Both the position numbers and the translations under genes were made by a program. From Nematopogon swammerdamellus (taxonomy: Eukaryota > Arthropoda > Insecta > Lepidoptera > Adelidae), in assembly GCA_946902875.1 (NCBI GenBank), contig OX336348.1, positions 16,641,741 through 16,705,740 on the forward strand: a DNA stretch of 64,000 nucleotides. Direction: 5' to 3'. This document shows positions 44,650-56,052 of this stretch, in pieces. Each line of letters starts with the position of its first letter. Positions within the stretch are counted from its first letter, which is position 1. The notes below the pieces were generated by a model. That model saw nothing but the letters and a program-made list of their open reading frames with translations, did not search any database and was not told the DNA's origin.

Positions 44650-46673
44650 CACGTCTTATAAATTGATGAACACCGGCTGCACACACGAAAAAGTGTCACG
44701 TTCCATCTGAGCCTGTGTGTGCAAGCGAGAGCGCGTAACAATCGATAGAGGCTGTGCGCCCGTACTGCTGAGGCAAGGCGCACACTTAATGCCTCCTCCA
44801 GGTCTTGCAAGCGAACGCTCAATGTGGCCAAGTACAAGCACGACCATAAAATTGGCGAGAGGTTAGTCCGCTGTCCAACCGGCAGCCGAGCATTCTGGTC
44901 TCTCGCCAACTCTATTGGTCGAAACTTTTGTCGCTCTGCTACACCACCGCTGGAACGTCCGGATGGATCACTCGCTATCCTCGCGAAGGAGAAGGCGAAC
45001 ATTTTTGCTCGCCTTTTCGCGTCCAACTCAAATCTGGATGACCAGGGTGCAACCCCTCCCTCGATACCACACTGTGGGATTTCGATGTTTGAGCCAAGGA
45101 TGCACCCTAGACAGGTCTACAAGTGCTTGAAGACGTTGGACACTTCGAAGAGTAGTGGTCCTGATGGCATTCCAGCCATAGTGCTCAAGATTTGTGCCCC
45201 TGAGTTGACACCAATCATCTCCCGCCTTTTCCGTCTCTCCTTCGCCCGTGGGATTGTACCCTCTTGCTGGAAAAGAGCCTCGGTCCAACCGGTTCCAAAG
45301 AAGGGAGACTCCGCGAACCCCTCCAACTATCGGCCCATTGCGATAACTTCACTATTATGTAAAGTTATGGAGCGCCTTATTAACACCCAGCTCCTTACGT
45401 ACTTAGAAGCAATTAACTCCTGGATGACAAGCAGTACGGATTCCGGAAAGCGCGGTCAACAGGAGATCTTCTAACGTACGTTACGCATATATGGGCCGAA
45501 AGATTGGAAAATTTTGGGGAGTCGCTGGCAGTCGCCCTGGATATTTCCAAGGCTTTCGACCGCGTTTGGCACCGAGGCCTTCTAGGCAAGCTTCCGTCCT
45601 TCGGCATTCCACCCAAACTCTGCACCTGGATCGCCAGCTTTTTGGCGGGTCGTTCCATTTTCGTTACCATCGATGGCTTGAAATCGGACGACTTTCCAAT
45701 TAACGCTGGTGTCCCGCAGGGCTCTGTTCTGTCGCCTACGCTTTTCTTAATCTTTATAAACGACCTACTGTCCTTGGGCATGATACACAACTATGCAGAC
45801 GACAGCACGGAGCACGAGGGCTATGTTAAGGACTGGAAGAGTTCGCGGAAGGATTCGCGGCACAGGGAGGCTCAACGTTCAGTTGTTGATAAGGTCGATA
45901 ACGTTCTCGGAAAAGTAGCTATATGGGGCCAGGAGAACCTTGTCGCCTTCAACGTTAGCAAGACTCAGTGCTGCGCATTATCTGCTAAGGTCGATCCCTT
46001 TCCTTTCCAAGCAAGTTTCCAAGGCAGCGTCGTACCTGTCTCGGAACACCTGGACCTCCTGGGCACCACTATTTCCAAAGACGTGGGTTTCCGGCAACTA
46101 ATCGAGTCTAAGGCCAAAACTGCATCCAGAAAATTGGGAATACTTTTCCGCAATCGGCGGTTCTTCTCACCGGCTCAACTATTCCTGTTGTACAAAACAC
46201 AGATTAGGCCGGTGATGGAGTACTGCAGTCACATCTGGGAGGGTAGTCCCCATTATCTGCTAGCATCCTTGGACTCGATACAGCGCCGAGCCATCCGTCT
46301 TGTTGGTGACCCGAAACTTACAGATGGTCTGGAGTCCCTGAGTCACAGACGATTTGTGGGTTCGCTTAGTCTGTTTTACAGATACTATCACGGACGCTGC
46401 TCTGCGGAACTAGCATCCCTTATTCCCTGCCACCCGTCCTATCTCCGCATGACTCGTCGCAGAGAGACTCAGCACCCTTTTGTTGTTGACATTGGGCTTT
46501 TGAGAACCCATCGGTTCTCTAAATCGTTTCTTTGTCGCACCGCTAGAGTGTGGAACTGTCTTCCGGCGAGTGTATTTCCTGAATCCTTTAACCTGGGTGT
46601 CTTCAAGCGTCGTATTAACGGGCTAGACAGCCTAGCAACAGTCCGCAAATCTGCTGGCATGGCACCTAACTGA
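44650..46673 (+). pseudogene. LINE pol (jockey-like) with a frameshift
   Basis: The RT is readable in two frames. From 44824: SNYRPIAITSLLCKVMERLI preceded by SSGPDGIPAIVLK. After a one-base shift near 45415: GFRKARSTGDLL, VALDISKAFDRVWHRGLLGK, NAGVPQGSVLSPTLFLIFIN and the catalytic NYADDSTE. The tail (HIWEGSPHYLLASLDSIQRR) runs to a stop at 46673. The endonuclease is absent. A ~20-bp poly-A (46758-46777) follows 84 bp after the stop, a jockey-type 3' end. The 5' truncation is near 44640, inside repeat X. Confidence 0.82.
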
Positions 46674-46963
46674 GCGTGGTTTCGCGAGGAGAGGTGATTT
46701 TGGCTCTGTCGACTGCACCATTGGTCCCTCGGCACAGCCACCCATGCTGGTTCACATAAAAAAAAAAAAAAAAAAAACATGTTTTGTTAAATTTCTCGAA
46801 AAGTAATGCTAAAAACATTTTTTTTTTCGTAACGTGTTTATTTGAGTGTTGCACACTAAAAATTTAGGTCCAAAGATTGTGGAATACAAGAGTCGAAATC
46901 GTCCCAATAGTTATACACTATACTACTATAATAGGCTAACTACAATAGGCACTACAGGAATCA

Positions 46964-47524
46964 ATCATCAATCAATACTAATAATAAATCTGTAAGGGAC
47001 GGTCATGGAGTAAGTTGCTTTGATTTTTGAAATATTTGGTTTGTAGACTCTGTGTATGATACTAAAACTAAATTTACGATTTTTAGAAATAATTTCTGTA
47101 TGTATGTATGTTCCACCATAACGCTTAAACCGATCATCTGAATTCGATGAAACTTCGTACAAGTACATTTACCTACACGGGACACAGGATAGGCTAAATA
47201 AAATTCACTTCCGGTTACGCTAAGATGTGGCTCCCATACAAACCGATATGTTCCGTAGGCGCCGTAGTACTATAGGTATTACCGAGCGGGCGGCCGGCAG
47301 CTGGCGGGCGGCGGCGGCGCGGGCGCGGAAGAGGCACGGCGAGCGAACTGAATAGCCGCAATATGATAGAATGGATCTCTGTTCTTCTTTCACGCAAAAA
47401 CTACTCAACAGATTTTGATGAGCCTTTACAGTACATCAAAATAACATATAGGCTATAATTTATAAAGACATTGTGTAAATTGGCCCAAATAGGTATATCG
47501 ATAAATGTCAAGTAAGTCGGGAAA
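46964..47524 (-). repeat. Dispersed repeat Y, inverted partner of 49210-49715
   Basis: It starts with the Y tail (TACTAATAATAAATCTGTAA) and carries TTCACTTCCGGTTACGC and CAACAGATTTTGATGAGCC. Its reverse complement lies at 49210-49715, across the array in between. The two form the outer arms of one composite inverted repeat. Confidence 0.65.
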
Positions 47525-47526
47525 AA

Positions 47527-49209
47527 GTTCAGGAAGAGTATAAACCTTTTCGAAGAAAGTAAGTAACAAAGGGCGAGGCCGAAGGCCGAGCTGCATTCAG
47601 GAAGACTATAAACCTTCTCGAAGAAATTAAGTAATTGAGGGCGAGGCCGATGGCCGAGCTGCGTTCAGGAAGACGATAACCTTTTCGAAGAAAGTAAGTA
47701 ACAGAGGGCGAGGCCGAAGGCCGAGCTTCGTTCAGGAAGACCATAAACCTTCTCGAAAGGAATCACTGACGCGGCACCAAGTTCATCCGGTGTTATGGGC
47801 TGACATCACGGATGTTGTAGGTAATGTAGCCAACCGTGTCAGTTTCCAGAAAAAAAAATTTAAAAAAGTAAGTAACTAAGGGCGTGGCCGAAGGCCGAGC
47901 TGTTTCCTGGAAGACGCTGACAGTAAGTAACTATGGGCGATAGTTACATACTTTCTTCAAGACGGTTTATAGTTTTCCTGAACGCAGCTCGGCCTTCGGC
48001 CTCGCCCTTAGTTACTTACCGACTTTCTTCGGGAAGGTTTATGGTCTTCCTGAACGCAGCTCGGCCTTCGGCCTCGCCCTCTGTTACTTACTTTCTTCGA
48101 AAAGGTTATCGTCTTCCTGAACGCAGCTCGGCCTTCGGCCTCGCCCTCAGTTACTTACTTTCATCGAGAAGTTTTCGTCTTCTTGAACGCAGCTCGGCCT
48201 TCAGCCTCGCCCTTAGTTACTTAATTTCTTCGAGAAGGTTTATGGTCTTCCTGAACGCAACTCGGCCTTCGGCCTCACCCTATGTTACTTACTTTCTTCG
48301 AAAAGGTTATCGTCTTCCTGACCGCAACTCGGCCTTCGGCCTCGCCCTCAGTTACTTACTTTCATCAAGAAGGTTTATAGTCTTCCTGAACGCAGCTCGG
48401 CCTTCGGGCTTGCCCTCAATTACTTAATTTCGTCGAGAAGTTTTATAGTCTTCCTGAACGCAGCTCGGCCTTCGGCCTCGCCCTTAGTTACTTACTTTGT
48501 TCGAGAAGGTTTATGGTCTTCCTGAACGCAGCTCGGCCTTCGGCCTCGCCCTCTGTTACTTACTTTCTTCGAAAAGGTTTTCGTCTTCTTGAACGCAGCT
48601 CGGCCTTCAGCCTCGCCCTTAGTTACTTACTTTCTTCGAGAAGGTTTATGGTCTTCCTGAACGCAACTCGGCCTTCGGCCTCACCCTATGTTACTTCCTT
48701 TCTTCGAAAAGGTTATCGTCTTCCTGACCGTAACTCGGCCTTCGGCCTCGCCCTCAGTTACTTCCTTTCATCAAGAAGGTTTATAGTCTTCCTGAACGCA
48801 GCTCGGCCTTCGGGCTTGCCCTCAATTACTTAATTTCGTCGAGAAGTTTTGTAGTCTTCCTGAACGCAGCTCGGCCTTCGGCCTCGCCCTTAGTTACTTA
48901 CTTTGTTCGAGAAGGTTTATGGTCTTCCTGAACGCAGCTCGGCCTTCGGCCTCGCCCTCTGTTACTTACTTTCTTCGAAAAGGTTTTCGTCTTACTGAAA
49001 GCAGCTCGGCCTTCGGCCTCGCCCTTAGTTACTTTCTTCGAAAAGGTTTATTGTCTTCCAGAATGCAGCTCAGCCTGAAGCCTCGCCGTTAGTTACTTAC
49101 TTTAGTTGAGAAGGTTTATTGTTTACCTAAACGCAGATCGGCCTTAGTTACTTGCTTTCTTCGTTTGAAATACGAATTTTACGCGAGCGAAGCCGCGGGC
49201 AAAAGCTAG
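47527..49209. repeat. Foldback ~69-bp array with SINE insertion
   Basis: Units run one way to about 47930, switch at AACTATGGGCGATAGTTA, and run inverted to the hairpin-CTAG end (49206-49209) followed by T. A truncated plus-strand SINE lies at 47758-47856. Open frames of 60-164 codons over the array (repeating FLNAARPSASPSV) are translations of the unit, not genes. Confidence 0.8.
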
Positions 49210-50477
49210 TAGCCTATATGTTATTTTGATGTACTCTAAAGGCTCATCAAAATCTGTTCAGTAGTTTTTGCGTGAAAGAGGAACAGAGATCCATTCTATC
49301 ATATTGCGGCTATTCAGTTCGCTCGCTGCCCGCTCGCCACTCTCCGCCCCTCCTCCGCGCGGCCGCTGCCAGCTGCCGGCCGCCCGCTTGGTAAATACCT
49401 ATAGTACTACGGCGGCGCCTACGGAACATATCGGTTTGTATGGGAGCCACATCTTAGCGTAACCGGAAGTGAATTTTATTTAGCCTATCCTGTGTCCCGT
49501 GTAGGTAAATGTACTTGTACGAAGTTTCATCGAATTCGGATGATCGGTTTAAGAGTTATGGTGGAACATACATACATACAGAAATGATTTCTAAAAATCG
49601 TAAATTTTGTTTTAGTATCATACACAGAGTCTACAAACCAAATATCTCAAAAAACAAAGCAACTTACTCCATGACTATCCCTTACAGATTTATTATTAGT
49701 ATTGATTGATGATGAGTAGCTATAATTATGATTTTCAACTTCCTACCTATAAAAAAACCAATACTCCCATACAAACTTCCACCCTCCATTTCATTAAATT
49801 ATCCTTCCTTCCCCTCTCCCCGCGGTCATCTCCCCCCCTACCTAAACCCCCCTCTTCAAAGCCACCACCAGTATGGTGAAATTATTTAAAATCATTTAAA
49901 ATCCTAAGTCTAATTTTGAAATCATCCCCTATTATAATTTAAGGGTTGATTTAACAAAAACGCTGAAACACGTAATATTTCATACCAAAAGCCTAAATAT
50001 GAATTGTCAAATCCCTAACTTGAGAAATGATCGGTTCCCCATACAAACTTTCATCCCCTATTTCACCTCCTTAAGGGTTGTTTTTTGAGACAAAAGGTAG
50101 CCTATGTCCTTCCTCAGGATGCAATTCATCTCCGTACAAAATTTTATAAAATCCTAAAATCTAATTTTGAAATCATCCCCTATTTTAATTTAAGGGTTGA
50201 GATAGCAAAAACGCTGAAACACGTAATTCATTATTTCATACCAAAAGCCTAAATATGAATTGACATATCCCTAACTTGAGAAATGCATGGGTTCCCCATA
50301 CAAACTTTCATCCCCTATTTCCATTTCACCCCTTTCAGGGTTGTTTTTTGAGACAAAAGGTAGCCTATGTCCTTGCTCAGTATTTTTATCGAAATCTGTT
50401 CAGCGGTTTAGGCGTGAAAAGGTAACAGACAGACAGACAACAGAGTTACTTTCGAATTTATAATATTAGTATGGATA
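49210..50477. repeat. Dispersed repeats Y (49210-49715) and Z (49716-50477)
   Basis: The Y copy ends TTATTATTAGTATTGATTGA. Two tandem partial Z copies follow, ending in CAGACAGACAACAGAG and TTATAATATTAGTATGGA. No genes. Confidence 0.6.
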
Positions 50478-50815
50478 AAACCTAAACAAACAAAACATGT
50501 AAAACGGCTCTGCAAATACTTTATCACGAAGTTCATAGTGTTGTTCAGAGGATAGCCGTGGTCGTATGCCACCTACCTTATAGGGCAAAGTGGCATACGA
50601 CCGACGACCACGGCTATCCTCTGAACAAACACTATGAATATTTATTAAATACATTAAAATATATTACGTGCAAGTTGTTTATTTAATAGACGATAAAATA
50701 TTGAATAGTTTGTACATAACAATTTTATATGGGAATATTTTCTTGTTTCATACTTTTTAGAGCGTGATTTTTCAGCAGTCGAGTTTTAAATTTTTGAACT
50801 TATTTTCTATATAAA
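50478..50815. repeat. Rearranged second copy of the 29.7-30.1 kb hairpin element
   Basis: 50480-50535 matches the inverted outer flank seen at 30165-30236. Then comes the hairpin centre (GTGGTCGTATGCCACC with its complement) and a full right arm to about 50800. The left arm is mostly deleted. Confidence 0.75.
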
Positions 50816-51118
50816 GGTTTTTATTTTAGCTGTAACTTTTTTCCCACAATGATTTGAGACTGACCACCATAGTAACAACTTAGAGATAGTTACATGCATA
50901 TACTTACGTACTTACTATGTATTTATCTCCTATTCTGCATCACTCATTTAATGCAAACGGTACTTGTTCGATTACGGAACGGCCGGATCTGTTGGCCAAC
51001 TAGTGCATAAATATGCGAACGCACGACAGAGCGGTCGCACGATTAGTTGAGCTCATAGTGCGCAGAGATCCGCAAGTTCACAGTATAATGGTAAATAAGT
51101 AATTTTGAATGTGTCTTA

Positions 51119-51263
51119 GGCCCACTTGCACCAACACAAATTTAATATATAAACCAGTTTAACTCGTTAAACCAGTTTAAGCTAGCACCCTTTGACTGTG
51201 GGAACCGCGTTTAAATCCATAACTCGCTACTTAACTTTAAACTCGTGTTGGTGCAAGTGGGCC
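51119..51263. mobile_element. PIF/Harbinger-type MITE, 145 bp
   Basis: Terminal repeats GGCCCACTTGCACCAACAC and complement, about 19 bp perfect, are flanked by TTA on both sides (51116-51118, 51264-51266). The TTA duplication and (G)GCACTTGCACCA-style end fit Harbinger MITEs. It sits in the intron just beyond exon B's splice donor. Confidence 0.8.
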
Positions 51264-51271
51264 TTACTCAC

Positions 51272-51454
51272 GTAATAATTTCTCATAGAGGATCTTCTCG
51301 GAACGGCACAGATAATCTTTTTCTTTGTACTCGCAATAGAAAGCATTACGGCCAATAGCGATGTCATTTACTAGAACGGTTGCTTCGCATTTGAGCCATC
51401 TTTTACGATTGTAATTGCATTGCTTGATATTCACTTGATGCTGGCCGTAAATAC
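51272..51454 (-). CDS. Exon B of a minus-strand host gene, 61 codons
   Basis: Acceptor CTTCTTGCAG precedes 51454 and the strong donor GTGAGTAAG follows 51272. Both junctions are phase 1, matching exon A upstream and exon C downstream. The peptide is GIYGQHQVNIKQCNYNRKRW then LKCEATVLVNDIAIGRNAFY and CEYKEKDYLCRSEKILYEKL. It has four cysteines and alternating hydrophobics like an extracellular beta-fold. If the donor is not used, the frame stops at TAA 51264-51266. Family unknown. Confidence 0.6.
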
Positions 51455-51573
51455 CTGCAAGAAGGTACAATTTCGCACTTAGCTAAGATGTGCCATACAT
51501 GGATCATTAAATCTGATGATCCATGGTGCCATATCACTCAGCCGATATATGTATTAACTTCATCTATCAGGAT

Positions 51574-51645
51574 AGATTAAATCATAAATATAGTGTTTTC
51601 AAAAAGCTATCGAGCTTTTTGAAAACACTATATTATTATGATTAA
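51574..51645. repeat. Perfect short hairpin (~30-bp stem)
   Basis: TATAGTGTTTTCAAAAAGCT pairs with its complement around a 4-nt ATCG centre. The outer stem continues with a small bulge. It could be a tiny MITE or a small-RNA precursor; no further evidence. Confidence 0.6.
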
Positions 51646-51840
51646 CTTCGCTCGAAAGGAAAAAAATACCAGTCAAGTGAATGTTCACATGCCGATAGGT
51701 TCCCGTAACCGCTGCTTTGCTTTCATCTAAGTATATTTTCTACAGGGTTCAGTAAAAGTGTAGCCGACACAAGCGAAGGGAGACACTGACAGACATGGCA
51801 CCGAGTGCACAAAGGTGATGTGTAGATGATGTCGCCAAAC

Positions 51841-51940
51841 ACCCCCCCCCCCCCCCCCCCCCCCCCCACCCCACACACACACGCACACGCACACACACAC
51901 ACACACCTTCTCACCCTCTTTCACACAGACACACACACAC
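51841..51940. repeat. C-homopolymer and CA-repeat tract
   Basis: About 27 Cs followed by (CA)n-rich sequence. Homopolymer length is prone to assembly error. Glycine/cysteine/valine-rich frames over it are artefacts. Confidence 0.8.
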
Positions 51941-52149
51941 TCATCTCATCATCACTGCACTGACATCCACTGGCGCCGACTCCATAGGGCTTGGGGGTGC
52001 TCGAACCTCCCGAATGTTATTGTCAGTAGGGCTGAGCCCCCCCCCCCCCCCCCAATATTTTAAACTGTGTCCAGTAGAAAAATCCTGTCTGACCCTTGGT
52101 CTCACCATTGTGTGGTCCTTAACAGCACATTTTTTTCATTTTTTTATTT

Positions 52150-52502
52150 TATTGAAACTGACACGGTTGGCTACATCACCTACAACATTCGTGATGTTAG
52201 CCCATAACACCGGGTGAACTAGGTGCCATGTCAGTGCTTCCCTTCATTTCATGTCGGCTAGACTGAACTGGACGGAAAACACGAACTAGCTACATAGCCG
52301 TTTCAACCGACGTTTCGTTCAGTGCGGTGGTATCAACCTGGCCGGGATAAACCCTACCAACTAGTAAGGTAAGAAGGGAAGGGATCTACATTTGTACGTG
52401 GAATCCGAACAACGGTCAGCCTCCAATGGTCGAGCGTTCACCCATCCAAGTACTGACCGCGCCCAGGTATGCCGACCAGTGGTGCACTTAGCTACCGAGG
52501 CC
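52150..52502 (-). mobile_element. Composite tRNA/5S-like SINE, minus-strand copy
   Basis: From 52502: CCTCGGTAGCTAAGTG head, 5S-like GTCAGTACTTGGATGGGTGA, GTTCGGATTCCACG, and the 3' block ending GCCAACCGTGTCAGTTTC, then an A-run. Another copy is at 55033-55412; partial copies are at 58238-58345 (minus) and 60283-60620 (plus). Confidence 0.7.
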
Positions 52503-53024
52503 ACAGATTACTTAATAGTTACTTAATAGAGGCTAACTTACGATTTAATAATATTATCTCACGATAAAACTGTGCTCTCTTAATTGCTGGTAAAACCTAA
52601 TTTGATTCCATTAATTTATCTATCACAACATACATATCTATTACAAATTACGAAGTCGTAAAAATTCCAAATCTATATTTTATTTACGGTATGGTTGACA
52701 TTAGAATATTATACAAAATAATTTTCGACACCACAGCCCCCCCAATATTTGTATCAAGTCGGCGCCCCTGCTGACATCAACACTCTTTTCAACCGACTTC
52801 CAAAAAAGGAGGAGGTTCTCAATACGTCTGTATGTTTTTTTATGTACTTACCTACTGAAGTGGAACGAGTTGTTGGCCAGACTCTGTGTATAAACTTAAA
52901 AATTGGCTGAACGTTTCATGTAAAAAAATATGGGTTACTTAATAGCTACGTTTGTAAGGAAAAAACGCCGCCAGCGTTTCCTCTGACATGAATATAAATG
53001 AAATAATAAAATAATGAAAAATAC
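52503..53024. other. Intron with a short dispersed repeat
   Basis: 52795-52870 holds the lepidopteran-type AACCGACTTCCAAAAAAGGA repeat. 52935-53024 is similar to the intron downstream of exon C (34110-34229), including CGTTTCCTCTGACAT against CGTTTCCTCTAACAT. Confidence 0.5.
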
Positions 53025-53246
53025 CTCCCAACAGAGTGATGTTCGCTTGTCCGGAATAATAATACGGTCTACGTACTCCGCAGAAGTATGTAATCAAACC
53101 CATATTAGTTCTCCAATCGACCATAGTTTGTAAGTGTTCGCCATTTGAACAGATTATCATTTTAAACGTTTCCTCCGATTCAACCGCTTTAATTAAATAC
53201 TTATTGGCGGGTTGACGTAACGCACGAGTCCTGTCTTGTATTAATT
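53025..53246 (-). CDS. Exon A of a minus-strand host gene, 74 codons
   Basis: Acceptor GGATTTTCAG precedes 53246; a donor at GGAG/GTATTT follows 53025. Both ends are phase 1. The peptide includes IQDRTRALRQPANKYLIKAV, FKMIICSNGEHLQTMVDWRT and LITYFCGVRRPYYYSGQANI. It is paralogous to exon C in sequence, splice phase and flanking intron (53310-53375 resembles 34525-34585, sharing ATGTATGAGTGTTCGAAAAA). Exon B follows at 51454. Probably one module of a repeated extracellular domain. The upstream first exon and signal peptide are not found in the window. Confidence 0.6.
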
Positions 53247-53469
53247 CTGAAAATCCAATGAAAATAAGAAAATGCATTAATACAGTAGACTTAGAGCATC
53301 GTAGAGCGCCGATATTGTTCTACATAACTGGGGCATATGTATGAGTGTTCGAAAAATTTATTTTTCTCTTCGGATAATTGACCCCTATGCCGCAGATTAA
53401 ATCAGGGCTCCGTCATTTGCATATATTATATAAACATATTTGTATAATAAATAAATCATAATAGGTGTA

Positions 53470-53533
53470 TTTGGTTACATAAATATGTTTGTAGGCGACG
53501 GACGTCGCCTTCAAACATATTTATGTAACAAAA
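53470..53533. repeat. Short hairpin (~29-bp stem)
   Basis: GTTACATAAATATGTTTG and GGCGAC pair with GTCGCC and CAAACATATTTATGTAAC, with a one-base bulge and one mismatch. It lies in the presumed intron upstream of exon A. Confidence 0.6.
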
Positions 53534-55032
53534 TACGAGTGTGCATACGGGTGGCGTGTGCGAGACATGCTCTGCACGTAGCCCGGGGCCCTACCGGCAT
53601 TTCTCGCTTGAAATATGCGAGGGAGTTTACTCGTACTCCTTCTCACTTTTAGCGTCATTTGTATCGGTACCGGCGTTCAAGTGAGTGTCGACCTACCATA
53701 GATAAGACGGTCTAGATTACTTGCGATTACTTATTATTATCTTATGTTATCTAATTATTTATATGTTGTATCTATAATTTATGGAAATTCGTGAACATTT
53801 ATGCCAAAAAAATTATCAATTATTACCTTTTAACCATTTTTACTGATACAAATGAGTGCTTAGCATAGACTATGTCGACCTAGACCATGTGCCAGTGTCA
53901 GTCAATCAACTGTCATGTTTATTAAAAAAAAAAAAGAAGAATTTACCAATTTTTCTTCAATAAATATATAATAATGTAATGTAATAAATATGTAATGTAC
54001 CGTACTTGAGTGTAAGTAACGCAACATGAGCCAAGTGCAGGCACCTCATCCACACTCCGCTCCCGGCCAACTGCGGTGCAAAGAGATATGATGTGATGGC
54101 GGAGTTCATGGAACAAAATCCGCAGTTGGCGCGGGGCCGGCTGTCGGGAGAGAATGCGATGCTCGCGCCTCTGGATGGGCCTAACGGAGCGCCTCAAAGC
54201 ATCGGGGGGCTGCGCCATAACATGGCAACAGTAGCACAAGGTGTGTTATATTTATGTATTCACAAATTCCTTTCAAACATCAAACTTAATAAGTCGTATT
54301 ACAATGGTCGTACTAATATAATATTTTACAAATATGTTCATCTGTTTTTTCAGTATTGGACGGACAATAAAGTTCACTTAAAAAACTTGGCCGGTAGAGC
54401 CAGGCGGCAGGCCCACGGAACGGGTGTGGGCCGGCGGCACCGGTAGCTCTGCTGGAGCAATAGGACGAGCGGATGCTGGCGGTGTTGGGACAGGGCTTCG
54501 GACTCGGGGACTCCGAGGTCATAGTGAACACTCTACCGGTAAGCATATTTTAAATCACATTGGTATTTATTTACTGTAGTATTGTTTACATACTTCATTG
54601 TATGTATGTAACCAACGACTGTTTATGCACTATCTAGACGGTGACGTCACGGCAGCAGGGCAGGAAAAATGTACGCAATACCGTGACAATATGCTCGAAA
54701 CCTGCTGCCGCGTCGCGGTCATATCACCGCTGCCGCGACGCTATCGTCTAGTATGCAAGCAGCCAATGTGTTTTAGGGAAGAAAACAAGGAAAACATTTC
54801 TTTTTAATCAATTTTATTTTCAACAACACTACTCTCTCTTGAATAAAAGTAAAGTAGGTAACATAGAAGCAAAATTTTTCACAATAAAGTACCGAGCTAT
54901 AATTGCGACTGGCCAACGCACGTCTATATAATATATTATGTACCGTGTGGGGTCGGTACTTAAAAAGAATAGCCCCACTGCATCTCTCCCCGTCGCATGT
55001 CGTAAAAGTCGACTAAGGGATAAGAAAATTCG

Positions 55033-55412
55033 TCAGCCTCGGTAGCTCAGTGGCGCGGTTGGTTAGTCAACTGTTATTAAGCAACGCTGAGCGCGGTCAG
55101 TGTTTGGATGGGTGACCGCTCGACCGTTGGAGGCTGACCGTGGTTCGGATTCCTCATTAAACTGTAGGTCCCTTCCCTTCTTACCTTACTAGGTGGTAGG
55201 GTTTATCCCGGCCGGGTTGGTACCACCGCACTGAACGAAACGTCGGTCGAAACGGCTATGTAAATAGTTCGTGTTTTCCGTCCAGTTTAGTGTGGCCGAC
55301 ATGAAATGAAGGGAAGCACTGACATGGCACCTAGTTCACCCTGTGTTATGGGCTGACATCACGGATGTTGTAGGTGATGTAGCCAACCGTGTCAGGATCC
55401 ATAAAAAAAAAA
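55033..55412 (+). mobile_element. Composite tRNA/5S-like SINE, full-length plus-strand copy
   Basis: Head TCAGCCTCGGTAGCTCAGTG (A-box), 5S-like AAGCAACGCTGAGCGCGG and GTTTGGATGGGTGACCGC, B-box-like GGTTCGGATTCC, body, 3' block and A-run (55402-55413). It lies in intron 2 of the zeste-like gene, directly after a fragment of the 31338-type element (54945-55028). Confidence 0.75.
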
Positions 55413-56052
55413 ATATGAATATCCTTATAAATCGAGAACCACTTTATTAATTTACATACTGTTTTCACTGTTACAATCTGTCATTTCTTAAGATGGTTTT
55501 ACGTTAAATCATAAATATAAATCATAAAGATCTGCCTGATACTTTATCATCCAAAATTATGTCTTAAAGTTAAAAAAGATAGATGCCTAATTAAATTATT
55601 TTTTTCCATTAAGGTACGCCTGCTGGCCGCCCCCCTCGTGAGCTTCGTGCAAATCAACCCGCCTATGCGCGAGGTTATTGAGGAGTACGAGCGGGTACAC
55701 GCTGAAGACAGGCGGCAGGACATGGCCCTCAGAGAGTGGTGCCTGGTGTCACAGGAGGAGTTTCGGCGGCAACAGTTGGAGCTTCTGCGGCAGTTTCTGC
55801 AGGTAAAAAAAAATGTTTTAATGTAAGTATTGCTATATAATATATACAGGCTGTTGCAGCAGTCACTACATTAAGTCCGGGAGCAGATTCATGGGATTAA
55901 CAGAAATAATAAAGGTGTACGATGAATTCAGACTAAATAAAAACATTCAGTAACCATATAAACTAATTCCCATTTCAATACTAAACAAAAGGTTTTTGGA
56001 TGAAAAATCGGAACCCTTATAGGACATATCACCACAATTATTTTGGTAAATA

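Noticed and set aside
47529..48833. Open frames of 60-164 codons repeating FLNAARPSASPSV and ERSSAFGLALSYLLSS, here and at 7610-7837, 11722-12084, 30551-30733 and 43899-44144
   Set aside because: They are translations of the ~69-bp array unit, which happens to lack stops in some frames. There is no start context and no family motif, and the frame changes between units.
51000..51110. Possible plus-strand promoter and first exon (GCATAAATATGC, then ATG at a GTAAAT donor)
   Set aside because: Only one codon before the donor and no downstream plus-strand exon found; too weak to annotate.
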